DNA from: Pinus tabuliformis
Taxonomy: Eukaryota > Streptophyta > Pinopsida > Pinales > Pinaceae
Length of the DNA: 64,000 nucleotides
Direction of reading: 5' to 3'
NCBI GenBank assembly: GCA_031772625.1
Contig: CM062815.1
Span: 119,234,989 to 119,298,988, forward strand
The translations under genes and the position numbers were made by a program. Below are positions 42,347 through 54,479 of the stretch, piece by piece (the stretch's first letter is position 1; each line of letters starts with the position of its first letter). The notes beneath the pieces were generated by a model that searched no databases, was not told where the DNA came from, and was given only the letters and a program-made list of their open reading frames with translations.

Positions 42347-44768
42347 GTTGCCCCCTAAAGCATGAGGTCGTTAATCTTTTGATGTCGGGTGAAATGCTTT
42401 ATCATGAGGATCCGAAGTTTTTTTGCGCTGGAAGGTGACCTGTAATAAGATACAATACAATACATTATCTTCATAATATTTTTCATGATCTAGTTGAGGC
42501 GGGCATTCCCATGCTCAGCTTTATAAATTCATTTTCATGTATATAAGATAGACAACCGTCTGTGTGGTAGACTGATGATTCTAATAGAGTCATCATCCTT
42601 TGATTCGGATGATCATCTGTGCAGCAATGATGTACATTTGATGTCATTATTTTCCTAAATATATCGCAACCCAGATGGATGAAACTAGATCTGGGGTCTT
42701 CAAACTCATCCAATCTTCACTCAGAGTACAAGTCGATCCATGTGAAAGATGTTCTGGAGTCAAACATGGAAAGACATCGCCTGATTACCAACCAATGATG
42801 TAAGCTGTTAACAAGCGCGAGAGGAATCACCGATAATGATGATGACCCTCAAGGTACTACAGTACAATTCGCGTGGTGTGAAAAGGGACTTGGCGTCGAA
42901 CACCACGCAAAATCTTTCGGTCAAAGGCCATTGATGTAAACCTGTCGCTGGAAGTGAGAAACTTGTCATTGAGGCATGCAAGCTTCAAAGTACTGAAAGG
43001 GTTGTTCCTAGGTCGTCTTCTTGGATAGTGAGCTGATTTCGACAAGAAGTGACCTGTCGTAGGAGGGTCTTAATGAATCCCACATCTACGACATGGAACG
43101 GAGTAAATGATTTCGGAGATGAAAACTATCTAATGATACAGGGTTCAGGGTGGCGGTCATGAAAGAATGGAGCGTGAATGTATTGCAGCGGATGAGACAC
43201 AGGTGAATTCTCTGAGCGACTTCTCTTGAACATACCGGCGACAATGACATGGATTGGTAGCGTTAACCCCAAATATGGATGGTGCGATGGACCAATGGTG
43301 ATATGAGCGGTGAACGGAATAACCCAACCCCACTCGGATGTGGAGTGAAAGTGTCATGTTCAAGAGCGACTTGCTACCAATAAAGTTTCTTCAAGTTTTC
43401 TTCCCAATTTTTCCCCAGTCATTGTTGACCAGTACCTCTTTATTTTTGTCAAGCTTGAGGAGGATAACATATGCTTGTTCTATAATTTTCCCTTCGAGCA
43501 AACCCATCGCTATGTTTTAACGAGCCTAGCGATAGTGAAACTCGTTCTTGTCTGTATGGACAAGTTTGTCGCTATTTGGTTTTAACGAGTTTAACGACAA
43601 ATATAACTCGATCCTTTTCAATTTTAGAGAGTCTGAAAGGGACGTAAAGGAAACTCCAATAATCCTTTTTCATCATATAATCCCTTAAGTCTGAAAGAGT
43701 ATAAAATAATACAAAAGGGATGAATTTTCGGTAATTTTAACGAGCCGAACAAAACAAGCGCTCGATCTTTTTGTGTAATAATCCCTCAGGTCCAAAAAGA
43801 TTAAAATCTAGAGGAAGGATAGCACTCCGGGTAGCTTTAATGAGTTGGAGAGGCCAATTGCTCGGCAATCTTTTCATATTTTATGAGTCAGATAAAAAGA
43901 GCTTAAAGGAGACTCATTTTTTGAGGAACGAGTGATAATTTCAGGTAGCAGTTGATTCCAGGTAAGGTTTGGAATTTTCCAATCACGACAGTGTCACAAG
44001 GATGGCTAATAGGATCACTCTTCGTAGCTATTCCTCAAAAGGGGGTAAACAATCAAATTGAGGTGAATGATCGGCTAAAACAGAGTGGAGGTGATGGTAA
44101 GAACATGACCAGGGCTCAAAAGCTGATGATAATGCATTCACAATGGTTATTTACCGGGGATTGGTTCATTTTTTAATGAGCTTAAACTCTGGGGGAACGT
44201 TTGCTCATTGCTAAGGTTTAATTTTTAACGAGCTTGAACTTCGCATAAAAACTGCTCGTGCCAGTCGTATAATAAGGATGTCTCATTGATAGGTTCAATT
44301 TTTAAAGAGCTTGAACCATTCGAAACTTTGCTCCAGATCCTTTCATTATGCAAGTTAGGAAGGACCAATCCTACGAGTTTAAATTGTTGAGAAACTACAA
44401 ACTAAGAAAATAAATGGTTGCTCTTTACTTTCAGGCAAAAAGGTTTGCATGCCCCCAGGCATAGCGAAGTAGAGTTTCCAGGTTACCATATGAAAGCTCT
44501 CGCATTTGCAAGATTGCTCCATCCGCGTTGCAGACAAAACACTTCCTTGGTGATGTCTACCGAAATAGACAAAGGTGAGTGGTGTGGTCGCCTCCACTCA
44601 CATAACTTTGATGAGGGAATATTATTCCAGTCTAATCCCATTTTCCTAAATGGACGGGTGTGTCATACTAGTCATATATCCTTCGTGGAAACCGGTATAT
44701 ACCCAAGGTTTTCCTGTCGAAACAAACCAGGGTGCATGCGCCCTGGGTTTCGGTCATGTCCTCCCGAA
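42347..44768 (-). other. element E 3' internal region, no pol genes
   Basis: No RT, RNase H or integrase motif is visible on either strand. The purine-rich tract (minus strand tttagggggcaac) next to the LTR at 42347-42359 is the likely polypurine tract. From 43505 to 44340 the region holds repeated imperfect stem-loops (separate entry). Short frames are not supported as genes. Confidence 0.65.
43514..44335 (-). repeat. family of repeated stem-loops in element E
   Basis: Arms of the type aacgag and ctcgtt recur 16-25 nt apart at 43519/43541, 43584/43607, 43739/43761, 43839/43861, 44175/44204, 44227/44255 and 44304/44331, with an eighth at 46493/46515. The 44175 copy has aatgag with ctcatt, a compensated pair change. 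Left arms follow a run of T (tttt). A second type (atgagtc at 43884 with gactcat at 43911; related gagtct at 43629 and 46539) is interspersed. Function unknown. Confidence 0.65.
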
Positions 44769-45221
44769 TTACTTGCGCTCTTCAGGTGGACGAACTGGAG
44801 ATTGATGAGACATTCCTTGCATGAAAAGACCATTTAGGGATGGCATTTGACTATTAGCTATGTGTGATCCGGGGAACGAAAGCTGGTCTACGAGCTGGAC
44901 CACTCGGCCTTCATGCGGAAAACACATTACTCTAAAGAGTGAGGAGACAATGGCCCCCATGCTATAAATATAGTCACGCCCAAGGAGTAGATTATAATCT
45001 AGAGGTCCTTGGACTACCATCACGTTCATATAAACGGTTTTCCTTCTCAACGTTATGGGCACATTGGGAAGGATCCCTAACGGTCGACTAGTTCCTTTGT
45101 CGAAGCCTGTTAGATTTCTCATCTCAGGCAGAAGCGATGGCGAACCAAGCGCTTCCCAAGAATTTGAGGAAAGGATACTCACAAAAGCCCCTTCATCTAT
45201 GATGGTACCGACCATGATCAT
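44769..45221 (-). pseudogene. element E retropepsin-like protease
   Basis: The frame reads MIMVGTIIDEGAFVSILSSN, SWEALGSPSLLPEMRNLTGF, VMVVQGPLDYNLLLGRDYIY and VMCFPHEGRVVQL, the Tat-type protease with its closing LLGRDYI and FPHEG tail. The catalytic triplet is D-E-G instead of D-S-G, an unusual change that should impair activity. Frame upstream (45222-45365) continues in protease-like sequence with stops. Confidence 0.8.
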
Positions 45222-45365
45222 TTTGTAAGCTTGTACAATGATTCGGAATGGTACATTAGTAGGTAAACGGGGTTTGCCTAGTAGATTCCAATCGAAGGAA
45301 ACGACTAGGTTGCTTGGAGGTGGGACCGAATAGACGGCCGGATATGACTCTAACGAACTTCCTTC

Positions 45366-45780
45366 CTACAGTAAAGGAATGGGTAGATTGCCCCCATATT
45401 CATCGGAGTCTGTGTTTATGAAAAGAATTTGAACGGTGTCGTTCTCATTCTCTTCGGTGGTTGTATCATCTGAAGATGGACCTTCCGAAGACAAGACCGG
45501 GTCGACTGCCGCCTCAACCTTTTGACTTTCATCTGGTATGGATTCAGCGGGTTTATCTTCAATGACAGATGCTTCGACTGACCATAATGGTGTGTCAGTC
45601 AGATTTTCAACTAGCGATGGACTCGGCAAGAGTTTCTTGTATCCAGGAGGAAGCCGTAGCGGTGAAGCAGGATGGTTATCCAAGACTCTTTTAGCTTCGT
45701 CTAGGAAGGGACAACGGTGGACGACGTGATTGCCTTCACACAGTTTACAAGGAAATTTACATTTCCTTTTCTATCCAAAT
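45366..45780 (-). pseudogene. element E gag linker with second zinc knuckle
   Basis: Minus-strand reading from about 45765 gives CKLCEGNHVVHRCPFLDEAK (CX2CX4HX4C), then NHPASPLRLPPGYKKLLPSP and an acidic, S/T/E-rich linker leading to the protease. The knuckle is complete. It would bind element RNA. It follows the first knuckle at about 45900, an arrangement seen in Tat-type Gag proteins. Confidence 0.75.
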
Positions 45781-45860
45781 GCTTCGCTTTCACTAGTTGA
45801 TGGTGTACTTTCAACATGATCTTCAGAGGTTGATGACACCGGATTGTGCAAATGAGGAGA

Positions 45861-46361
45861 CTAGTCCCTTAAGATCCGAGGGATGCAAGGACAATCTCGA
45901 TGATAGTGGTCTCCTTTGGAAATGACACATGGAGATTTAGGCTTGGACGGTGCAGTGTGCGGATTTTCACTAGACGATGCCCGGTTACCCCTTTTCGCCT
46001 TTGGCTCCTTATTCTTCTTCTCTTTCTTCTCTTTCTTCTCCTTCCCCTTCTTCTCCTTCTTAGTTACTTGACTTTTGGCTTTACCAGCGTTATCAAGCGA
46101 AGAGGAAGGAGGAGAGGGAGAATTAAACGAAGTAGAAGGTTGGGGGGTAACTTTAGTATCATCGAGTTGCTGACTCGATTGTTCAGGAATCACGGTGTTC
46201 TGAATGATGGAGGTCGAGAAGAGCCATATTGGCAAGCCAATCATCAATCCTGGAAGTGACAATGTGGCCATATGAGGTGCACCAACATCTCCCCAAGAGG
46301 AGAAAGGACTAGGATTTCTTCCAAGGGGAAATCCTTGGTTGGTAGACTCAATTTTTCTCAA
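45861..46361 (-). pseudogene. element E gag fragment with K-rich stretch and first zinc knuckle
   Basis: The frame (166 residues) has a hydrophobic N-terminal part (PHMATLSLPGLMIGLPIWLF), an S/P-rich part, a striking lysine-glutamate run near residues 95-125 (TKKEKKGKEKKEKKEKKNKE) and CVISKGDHYHRDCPCIPRIL, a knuckle whose first cysteine pair is partly changed. No capsid-type gag domain is found upstream to 48070, so gag is incomplete. Confidence 0.7.
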
Positions 46362-48072
46362 CCTAAGACCAACGCGGGAATGGTGATATTATTCGGATTA
46401 AAATAAATTTTAGACGCTTTGACACAACTTGTTTTTTCAATTTTTAAGAGTTGAGAAAAAACAAAAGATGACTCTAGCCGCCTTCGATTTTTAATGAGCC
46501 TGAAGTGACAAGTGCTCAGATGGACCTTTTCCTTTGAGGAGTCTGAAAAGGAACGAAAGAGACTACTCTGGAAATCTAGACAGGGGGATTACCAAACCAA
46601 TCGCAAAACTGTAGAATACTTTTTACAGTACGGCAGTCAATCTTCCCGAATGCTGTGTTCAATGCATTGCGATCGACAGGGCGGCAGACACGGCTTCCTA
46701 TGGATAAAGGATATAGCCTATTATGGTCTCCAAATATATACTTGATGGTACGTGGGAGCACAAGTCCATACTGGCACTTGTTGTCTCAAAGAGGAGGAAT
46801 CATGCAACCAACAGTGAAAGCGATAGTTACCAGGCTTTACGACGCCGAAATACGTCTCTAGCTTAGACTTCTAGATGTTGTGCGTTAGGTTCCAAAGCAT
46901 TTTTATGTTCATTAAATTTATTTTACAGTTGATCTTTCTTAAGAAATTTGCCTTTCAGGTTCACCGCGTGATGTAGATATAAAATTCCTAAAATGCAATC
47001 TAAGATGATAAACAATCGTTTAATCTTCTTTTTGCAATGAAAATCCTAGCTACTAAAGAAAGAGAGATGATATTATTTCAACATAGAGCAGAGAGCACAC
47101 ACTAGATGCACTGTCCTAAATCAAACCAACAAGCAGTCTAAATGCGAATGCACATGCATGTATTTGTTTCCAACTTTCTTAATGTTTGAAAGACAAGAAG
47201 AATGCTAAGTACAAATCTGAATTATCTTTTCAAAGCGACAGTACTAACAAATTTTTCTTCAAAAACGAAAGGAAGATAATGATGACACTTTGCTATTTTG
47301 AATTGAAAACTGCTTTCGACACTTGAAAAACTACTAATTCAAATCAAATACAAGAGTAACTATATAATCGACCATCAAGAACAATAGAATTCTTTTCTTT
47401 GATTGAAAACGACACTTGCGACACTTCCAAATCAAAATACGACAGTTTGATTATGCTACTTCTTTGTAAAAGAGAAATGTAAATGACACACAATACATAA
47501 AAACATTCACAATTCTTTGTACTATGGAGGCGGAATCATGCAAAAGAAGGGAGTTTCTACAGTGGTATACTGATCACAGACAACAAAACTCCTGAATAGA
47601 GCTGAAGAGAGTGAAGAAAAACCAAAGTCTGAAGGCAAAATTAGCCTTTTCTAACCATCACACCTATTACAGAGGGAAACCAGTATGCATCCTACCTACT
47701 GCACATGGGAGGTGCGATGCATACAGACTTCCTTGAAGAGAGGGTGCGATGGTACTAGTGCAAGATTTTTACTTGGTCTTTGGTCACAGTTTGCAGCTCA
47801 GTTAAGGGATTTAGGCCGAGCTAATGATAGTTAGTAAATAGAAATAACAGGGGCTGATCTAATGAGGTTACTAGAGCCACCACTATGGCAATTAGGATGT
47901 TTGCAATTCGACTGTTCAGTTTATAAACAAAACCCGGAGATAGATTGAAGCAGCATTGATCTATTTTGCACTTGCATAGCAAATGCAGTTCGAAGGCTAG
48001 CTGGCTTAACTTCAGGCTCCGTCTGTAAGTTTATAAAACAAACAAACATAGACAAGAAAACAACCTATTCAC
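46362..48072 (-). other. element E 5' internal region, non-coding
   Basis: About 1.7 kb between PBS and the gag fragment without a supported gene on either strand. It carries one copy each of the two stem-loop types (46493-46518 and 46539-46568). In Tat-lineage elements this is where a long leader lies; here the capsid gene may have been lost or the leader is simply long. Confidence 0.55.
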
Positions 48073-48090
48073 TCCCCAGTGGAGTTGCCA
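48073..48090 (-). other. primer-binding site of element E
   Basis: On the minus strand, 3 nt after the 5' LTR end, the sequence is tggcaactccactgggga. This resembles the tggcgactccactgggga-type PBS of Tat-lineage Ty3 elements with one difference. It sets the orientation of E. Confidence 0.75.
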
Positions 48091-48093
48091 TTT

Positions 48094-49116
48094 TGTTATC
48101 GGGAAATCTAGTGTCCACTCAGAGCTGCTAGTCCCACTAAGACTGGTAGCTATCTTAGAAACAAACAAAATAAAACTACTTCCGCTTTCCTTTATGAGAA
48201 GTAGATAAGAGGGGAACAAAGGAAACCAACCTCAGTCTTGTGCTTGGTTCCTCTCCCTTCTGACAGATCCTTGCCACTTTTCCTTCGCCTACCCAGCTTC
48301 AAAGAGCACCTGTGGAATCAAAGCAGCATAATACTATCGAAGAACAGAGATCTACAATCATAAACAATATAGGACCAGATATATATTGACCACACAAATG
48401 CATATATCATCAAACATACAAGAATGTGGAGGAAAACTTGAATAGCTTTATTAATATCAAGAATAGCAAAGAGGATTACAACCAATTGTTTTGACCCAGT
48501 GTCATCCTCCCAGCATGAAATCCCTTCTTCACCTCATGAAAAGCTTAGATCACCCAACATTATGATATTCCACCAAGAAACCAACAACACTTCCTTTCAA
48601 GATACAAAATTCCAGCCTCTGGATCTCTGGGATGAGGGATCCATATATAGATGATTGCAGGGGGGTGAGTCAGCTTCTGGGATTTTGATTAGTGTCCTCC
48701 CTTTGATAGTTCTTGATTCCACTTGGAGATTGATGATCTCTTACTCATCCCTGGGCGAATTCAAAGAGGCAAGTGTCATAGGAGAAGTTTCTGGAAGATT
48801 CCATGACGATCCACCTTGCAAACTATCTCTGCCATTTCTCCACTCTCGCCCATCGCACCCTACATAAGGGCTTTCCAGTATGCATCGCACCCTTTTCACT
48901 GAGCAGGTGAGATGCATCGCACCCTCTGCACTGGGCAGTCTGTATGGTCCAGCTTTGACCAGTTCTGAGCAGTTTTCTGTGGAGAACTTCTGGGAGATGA
49001 TATAATCAGCTGACCTTGTTCCTTTAGGGTGTGAAGCAACACTTTTAGGGACTTAGGAGCCCTTGGTTTATGGACATGTATGATTGGGGTTGCAGTGCCC
49101 AAAAATGTCTATAACA
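48094..49116 (-). repeat. 5' LTR of element E (higher-coordinate copy)
   Basis: Starts tgttatcgggaaatc at 48094, ends aatgtctataaca at 49116 and is followed by cctga. Parallel to 41312-42346. The two copies are closely similar, so E is among the younger insertions in the nest. Confidence 0.93.
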
Positions 49117-49121
49117 CCTGA

Positions 49122-50400
49122 TCCTTTGGAATGTTCTGCATGCAACACTTCTCTCAAGTGTTATTGCTCCAGCAACTCTAGATACAAAAAATTTCCCAAC
49201 TATCCTCTCTGTTGGGCTAGAAACACCCTCTGATGCTGAAGCTCCCTCTGTCATTGACAAGTGCTCCCTCTCTGACCTCTGAGCTACTGCAACACTCCAT
49301 GTATCTCACATTTTTTCACACCTCTTTGTGCCATCCTACACTGGTGCAACACTTATGTGCCTCTCGCATTGTTGCAATGTGCTAGCTCTGCACTCTCTTG
49401 GGATTCCTGCACTGTATCTCTCTCTGCTGCTCCATCCACATCTGTCTTTACCCACTTAGCTAGTCCTAATACTCCTCATCGGGGCTCCCGTAGCAAATTA
49501 GAATCCAAAAGGTTGGGTACCTCAAGGATCCATGCCCTATTTCAGCCTTCGTGGGACGATCACTCCACATCGCCCCACCTCCCACCTGGAGGTATGGCTG
49601 CATGTGATCCCTCTGCCCACCTGGCTCGAAATTTCCCCCTATTGGAGGTCTTTCCATGAGTGGATGCCTCTACTCTATCTCCTCTCGGCTTCCCAGTTGT
49701 GGCTGCTCCACAACCTCCTAAAGCTGCTTCACCAATCGTGGCTCCTCCACAATCATCTGAGACTTCAGCTATGGCTGCATGCTGAGAGATAATGTCCTCT
49801 CCCTCTCAACCACCAAGTCTCCATCAGTTACCTTGCTCCTCAAGGCTTTGCATGCATCTTGAACCTCAAGAGCATACAGGTTCTTGACTCGTGAACCGAT
49901 TTTCTTCAGCTGTCTAGTGGTGATGTGTCGAAGTAAAACCTTTCCCTTACTGAAGACTACATCATAGCCCTTGTCTTCCAGCATGGCGATCAACACCAAA
50001 TTTTTCTTTAGTCCTGGTACATACTTGACATCGGTCAAGGTAATGCGATCTCCATGTTCCCTCTGAAAAACAACTGTGCCTACACCTGAGACACTATACT
50101 TTTCATCATTACCCATCACGATCCGCATCTGGATATCCTTCTCCTCCAAGGTACTGAACAAACTCTTATCGCCAGTCATGTGGAAAGAAGCTCCACTGTC
50201 AAGAAACCAACCACTTCCCACCATGGATGAAACCATGCATGCGAAAAGTGTGAAATCCAACTCGAACTGTGAGGCCAATGCCTCACCTTCTGATCCTTCC
50301 ACGGATCCATTCTTGGATTTCCTCAGTGGACAATTTGTAGCAAAATGGCCCACTTCATGACAATGAAAGCATCACACTTTCGATTTGTCAAACTTCTTCC
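49122..50400 (-). pseudogene. element D zinc knuckle, protease and tail
   Basis: Minus-strand CFHCHEVGHFATNCPLRKSK near 50375-50320 is a complete CX2CX4HX4C knuckle. The protease follows: GWFLDSGASFHMTGDKSLFS (intact D-S-G-A site), MRIVMGNDEKYSVSGVGTVV and LTDVKYVPGLKKNLVLIAML. GSRVKNLYALEV marks the start of a pre-integrase region that breaks off after residue 190. From 49768 to 49122 there are only degenerate frames. One TGA precedes the knuckle. Confidence 0.85.
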
Positions 50401-50608
50401 CACCATGGGAAGAACTTGATTTGGGATGAGAATCCTTCTCCTTCCCTTTCTTTGCCTTACTCGCTAAGGCACAATTTTCTTCATCCTCCTTGGATGAAGA
50501 AGATCCATCTCTGGTGCTTCTTCTTATTTCCTCCTGCATCAGATCCGACCAAAGTCATTCCCAATCTGGCAGTTTTTCTCTTCCATTAACCAAGTCTTGG
50601 TAGCTATG

Positions 50609-51082
50609 CTAGCTCTTAGGAAGACCTAGGAGTGCAACACTCACCATGTCATCATCAACGGTCGTGATCCCTACACTTCCAAGCTCATCCCTGCAGGTGG
50701 TGAGCTTGTTCAGATATGTAGAGATCGTGTCGCCCTTTTCACACTTGATCTTACGAAGCTTTTCTTTCAGCACCAACTTCCTCTGATCGCTGCTGTTATG
50801 ATATAGATCTTTCAATGTTTTCCACATCGAAAATGGTGTCTCCTTCCCATGGAGGCTTGAGACAATGTGGTCTTGAACTCCCTCCAGGAGTATTCTCCTT
50901 GCTCTAGCCACATATTTCTTCCATTCTGCTAGTTGAGTAGCATTAGTTGGCTTGGGGACTTCTTGATTAATGAAGTCCTTTAGATAGTTATCCTCTAATA
51001 CTGCCTCCATCCGGTCCTTCAAGGCTATATAATTTGAGCTACCATCAAGGGTATACTCGAGCCTTAAGCCACTGAACACCAT
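50609..51082 (-). pseudogene. element D gag (UBN2-type)
   Basis: The frame reads SSNYIALKDRMEAVLEDNYL, LAEWKKYVARARRILLEGVQ, HGKETPFSMWKTLKDLYHNS and YLNKLTTCRDELGSVGITTV, the copia Gag pattern. It lies about 110 bp after the PBS. It ends at GLPKS, where most copia gags continue (LP.SY..F); a frame break near 50609 leads on towards the knuckle at 50375. Confidence 0.88.
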
Positions 51083-51183
51083 TAGTGAAATTGAGATGTG
51101 ATAAGAACTCGATTTCTATATTCAGGAACCACAAACTTCAAACTTCTCCTTCTTGTATGCTGTTCCTTTCCTTGATCACCTTT

Positions 51184-51195
51184 TCTCTGATACCA
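51184..51195 (-). other. primer-binding site of element D
   Basis: On the minus strand tggtatcagaga directly abuts the 5' LTR. It matches the initiator tRNA-Met complement typical of copia elements. Confidence 0.88.
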
Positions 51196-52255
51196 TGTAG
51201 AAATTCCCATTGTAGATCAACAAATTATGCAATATACTAAAACACAATACAAGGTCTACTTCTACAACACTTTGCGGAAGCTTAATCGAATTGAGCAAGA
51301 TTAAGAGAGAACCCATATAACAGAGACTTAGAATTCAATCACATGTAAACATAGAAGAATAACTTGGGGAAAGCCTCAGCTAAAAACCCCTCTATCTGTA
51401 TATTAAACAAGTGGAAATATATCAGAGATTACACAAAGCTTTAGCTCAAAAGCTATCCAGCTCTCAGTACAATCCCTCTGCTGCTCATAGACAATAAAAG
51501 GCTTCTAACAAACCTTCTCCTTTGCCCTCCAAGCCTCCTATTCCCTTGCGTAGCTTCTCCTGGGTCCTCAAGCTGTCACCTATGTGTAATAATCCCTCAC
51601 ACACTGCTCTGACCTCTGAAATAACTACACAAACCTGAAGGAGATAATTCCTTCTGCATGGATGAGTTTCCTATATAGGAAAAATCCTCCAACTGATAGT
51701 ACATTGTCCCTTCCTCTAATCTCAACTGGGTATTTGACTGAACTGACATGCACGAGTTATTTATGATAGAATATTTAGTTATCTGAAGTGCAACAATTAC
51801 ATGCATGCAAGCATTAACTAACTGAACTCACAATTAATTCAACAAACTGTTTGAATTAATCTAACTGGATTTGACTCAGTTAACTAAGCAAACTAGTTAC
51901 AACTCAATATTACAACTCATCCTTATCTCTTTTACTGATGGATAAATTCCTCAATTAATGGAGAAATTGTTGCATGTCCCCACATAGACTTCATGTTTGA
52001 TTTTCCTTAACTAATTAACTCAAGATGAATTAATTAATTAGTTTACAAACATCTGTTAAGATCAAATTCGAATTTTACTTCACTATTTTAGTTTAGGGAC
52101 TAACTAAAATAGGAATCTATCCCGAACTGCTATTTTTAGCAATTCTATTTATAGCACTTCCATTTTTCATTCCTTGCTGCTATGTCCAACACTGGTACCC
52201 GAACTGCTATTTATAGTAGTTCTATTTTTAGCATTTCTTGTTGCCTTTTTCAACA
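51196..52255 (-). repeat. 5' LTR of element D (higher-coordinate copy)
   Basis: Starts tgtagaaattcccattgtag and ends tttttcaaca at 52255, followed by TSD ctatt. It contains runs of taattaattaa-type sequence and repeated gctatttttagca/gctatttatagca phrases (52120-52240), shared with the other copy. Confidence 0.92.
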
Positions 52256-52929
52256 CTATTGACCCTCTCTATATGTCCATCTGTCTCTGGATGATAAGAT
52301 GCACTGAAGGCCAACTCTATACCTAAACTTGCAAATAACTCTTTCTAAAATATAGAAGTGAAATTGGCATCCCTGTCTGACACAATTTTCTTTGGTACAC
52401 CATGCAACCTCACTACATCTCTGATGAAGACATGTGCTACATCATTAACTGAATATGTAGACTTCACTAGAATGAAGTGCACTACCTTTATCAACCTATC
52501 AACCACAACCATTATATAATCATGCTATCTAGATGTACATCAAAAACTTGTAACTAAATCCATGAAAATGACCTCCCATTTCCACTCTGGAATTAGAATG
52601 GGCTAAAGCAATCCACCTGGATGCTTACACTCTACCTTCACCTGCTGAAAGTATAATAATCTAGCTACAAACTCTGTCACTTCCTTCTTCAGATTCGACC
52701 AATATAGAACTTCTTCACTGCTGTCAATGTCTTCTGATATCTTGGGTGACTTGAACATGACTTAGCATGAAATTTTCTCAAGATAAGCTTCTGGAGCTCA
52801 CTGTTGTCTGGTACATATATCTTGTCCAAAAAATTTAACCAAGCCATCTACTATGAGATGTTAGTCCACATCCTAATCACCTGTACCCTACTGTAACCTA
52901 TGCATAAGCTCCCTATACTTGTCATCCTA
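52256..52929 (-). pseudogene. element C integrase, first part
   Basis: Minus-strand translation in several frames gives SELQKLILRKFHAKSCSSHP and KKFYIG (zinc-binding region), then core fragments with many stops (VVVDRLIKVVHF-, IFTRDVVRLHGVPKKIVSDR- and YHPETDGHIERVN-like, all partly changed). It breaks at 52256 where element D begins, and continues at 40193. C pol is heavily decayed here. Confidence 0.7.
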
Positions 52930-53440
52930 CTAACCTGCCTGCAAAATCAGATCCTGTAAACATGTCCCATAGGAGCTCATAATTACTATATGATTCACCA
53001 GCATCCTCCTACTAAGATCATATGCAACCTTGTTCTCTTTACCTTTAAAGTACATGATCTCAAATTTGAACTCACTAATTGTGGCCAACCGTTTATCTTG
53101 CCTGGCATTTACATTCAGTTGGTCAAATAGATAATTCAATCCACTGTGATCACTCATCAATATGAACCTCCTACCAAGAGGATAGTGTCTCCACATCTTC
53201 AAAGCATGGATGATTGCTTCCAACTCAAGATCATGTGTCAGATAATTATGCTCATGCTCATTAAGTTTCCTTTATTCATAACAAACTACCTTTCCTTCCT
53301 GCACCAGGACTCCACCAAGTGCTCTCTTGCAAGCATCTACACATACCAAAAACTCTTTGTCTGGATATGCAATATTTAGAACTAGAACATTTGTCAAAAA
53401 TTATTTCAACTGCTCAAAACATGATGAACATTCCTTTTTC
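52930..53440 (-). pseudogene. element C RNase H
   Basis: The open frame 53223-52930 has MEAIIHALKMWRHYPLGRRF (Glu region), ILMSDHSGLNYLFDQLNVNA (Asp), RQDKRLATISEFKFEIMYFK and GKENKVAYDLSRR (Asp). Upstream, to 53440, other frames give the first strand (VCVDACKRALGGVLVQEGKV-like). This is the Ty3 RNase H that follows RT. Confidence 0.82.
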
Positions 53441-53452
53441 CATTCAAATTTC

Positions 53453-54314
53453 TTACCTTTCCTTTGCAACGATGTAATAGGATAAGCAATCTGTGATAAG
53501 TTCATGATGAACCTTGTAATAACCCGTTAAACCCATAAATGATCTTACCTCATCCAAATTTCTAGGAGATGCCCACTCCATGATAACCCTTATCTTTTCT
53601 GGATCCACTGTTATGACTTCCTTGGAAACCACATGCCCCAAGTAGTGTACCTCTGTCTGAAAGAAATTGCATTTATTGAGCTTAGCATACGACTGATGCT
53701 CTCTCAACAATCTTAATATTGCTACTAAATGTTCAACATGCTCTTCCTCATTCTTAGAATATACCAATATATCATCAATGAATACAATAATAAACTTGCC
53801 CAGATAAGGACGTAATACATTATTCATCAAGCACATAAAAATAGTTGGAGCATTAGTCAAACAAAATGGACCTACAACAAACTCATAATGCCCATACTTG
53901 TTCCGGAAAGCAGTCTTGTAGATGTCCTCTTCCTTAATACGTAACTGTTGGTATCCTAATCTCAGATCATTCTTTGAGAACACTGCTACTCCTTTCAACA
54001 GTTAACAAGTCATCAATCCTCAACAATATATACCTGTTCTTAATGGCCACTTTTTTCAAATTCCTGTAATCAATGCATAACCTGGGAGTACCATCCTTCT
54101 TCTTCACAAACAACATTGGTGCACCCCAAGGCGACACACTTGCCCTAATGTATCCCTTGTCAAGCATTTCCTTCAATTGTAGGTTCAACTCCACAAACTC
54201 CGGTGTGATCATACTGTAAGGTGCCTTTGATGTTGGTGCTTCCGTTGGTACTAACTCAATAGAAAATTCCACTTCCTTGTAAGTCAAAAACTCTGAAATC
54301 TCTGCCGGAAGCAC
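53453..54314 (-). pseudogene. element C reverse transcriptase
   Basis: Two frames joined by a shift near 54000. The first has [40 protein letters not shown] and RIDDLL. The second has [20 protein letters not shown] (motif A with N for I), [20 protein letters not shown] (motif B), [20 protein letters not shown] (motif C, FIDD), [20 protein letters not shown] and [11 protein letters not shown]. This order is typical of Ty3/gypsy. A few conserved residues are changed. Confidence 0.92.
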
Positions 54315-54479
54315 ATCCTAAAACTACTGTAAAATCAGGTACCTTCTCAAGACATCCACATCCTCAACTTCCTTACCTTTTTCATTGGAAATATACACCA
54401 TGAATAACACATACCCTTTCCTATTAGCTGTCACCATTCTAACTGATGTTTCCTTCTTCTTACCCTGCAAGATCCTCTA

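Larger units (their letters stand above)
41312..49116 (-). mobile_element. element E: Ty3/gypsy (Tat-like), gag-protease only, minus strand
   Basis: LTRs at 48094-49116 (5') and 41312-42346 (3') share tgttatcggg...ctataaca ends. Flanks cttga (41307-41311) and cctga (49117-49121) match at 4 of 5 positions. The PBS is next to the 5' LTR on the minus strand. The interior has two zinc knuckles and a protease; RT, RNase H and integrase are absent from the 2.4 kb between protease and the 3' LTR, which instead carries repeated stem-loops. It inserted between D protease and the D 3' LTR. Confidence 0.88.
40194..52255 (-). mobile_element. element D: copia-type, gag-protease only, minus strand
   Basis: LTRs at 51196-52255 (5') and 40194-41267 (3') with start tgtagaaattccca. 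The perfect 5-bp TSD ctatt lies at 40189-40193 and 52256-52260. Subtracting element E (41312-49116) leaves about 4.25 kb with gag, zinc knuckle and protease but no integrase or RT, only 44 bp between E and the 3' LTR. It is therefore probably non-autonomous by structure, though deletion before or at the E insertion cannot be excluded. It inserted into C integrase. Confidence 0.9.
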
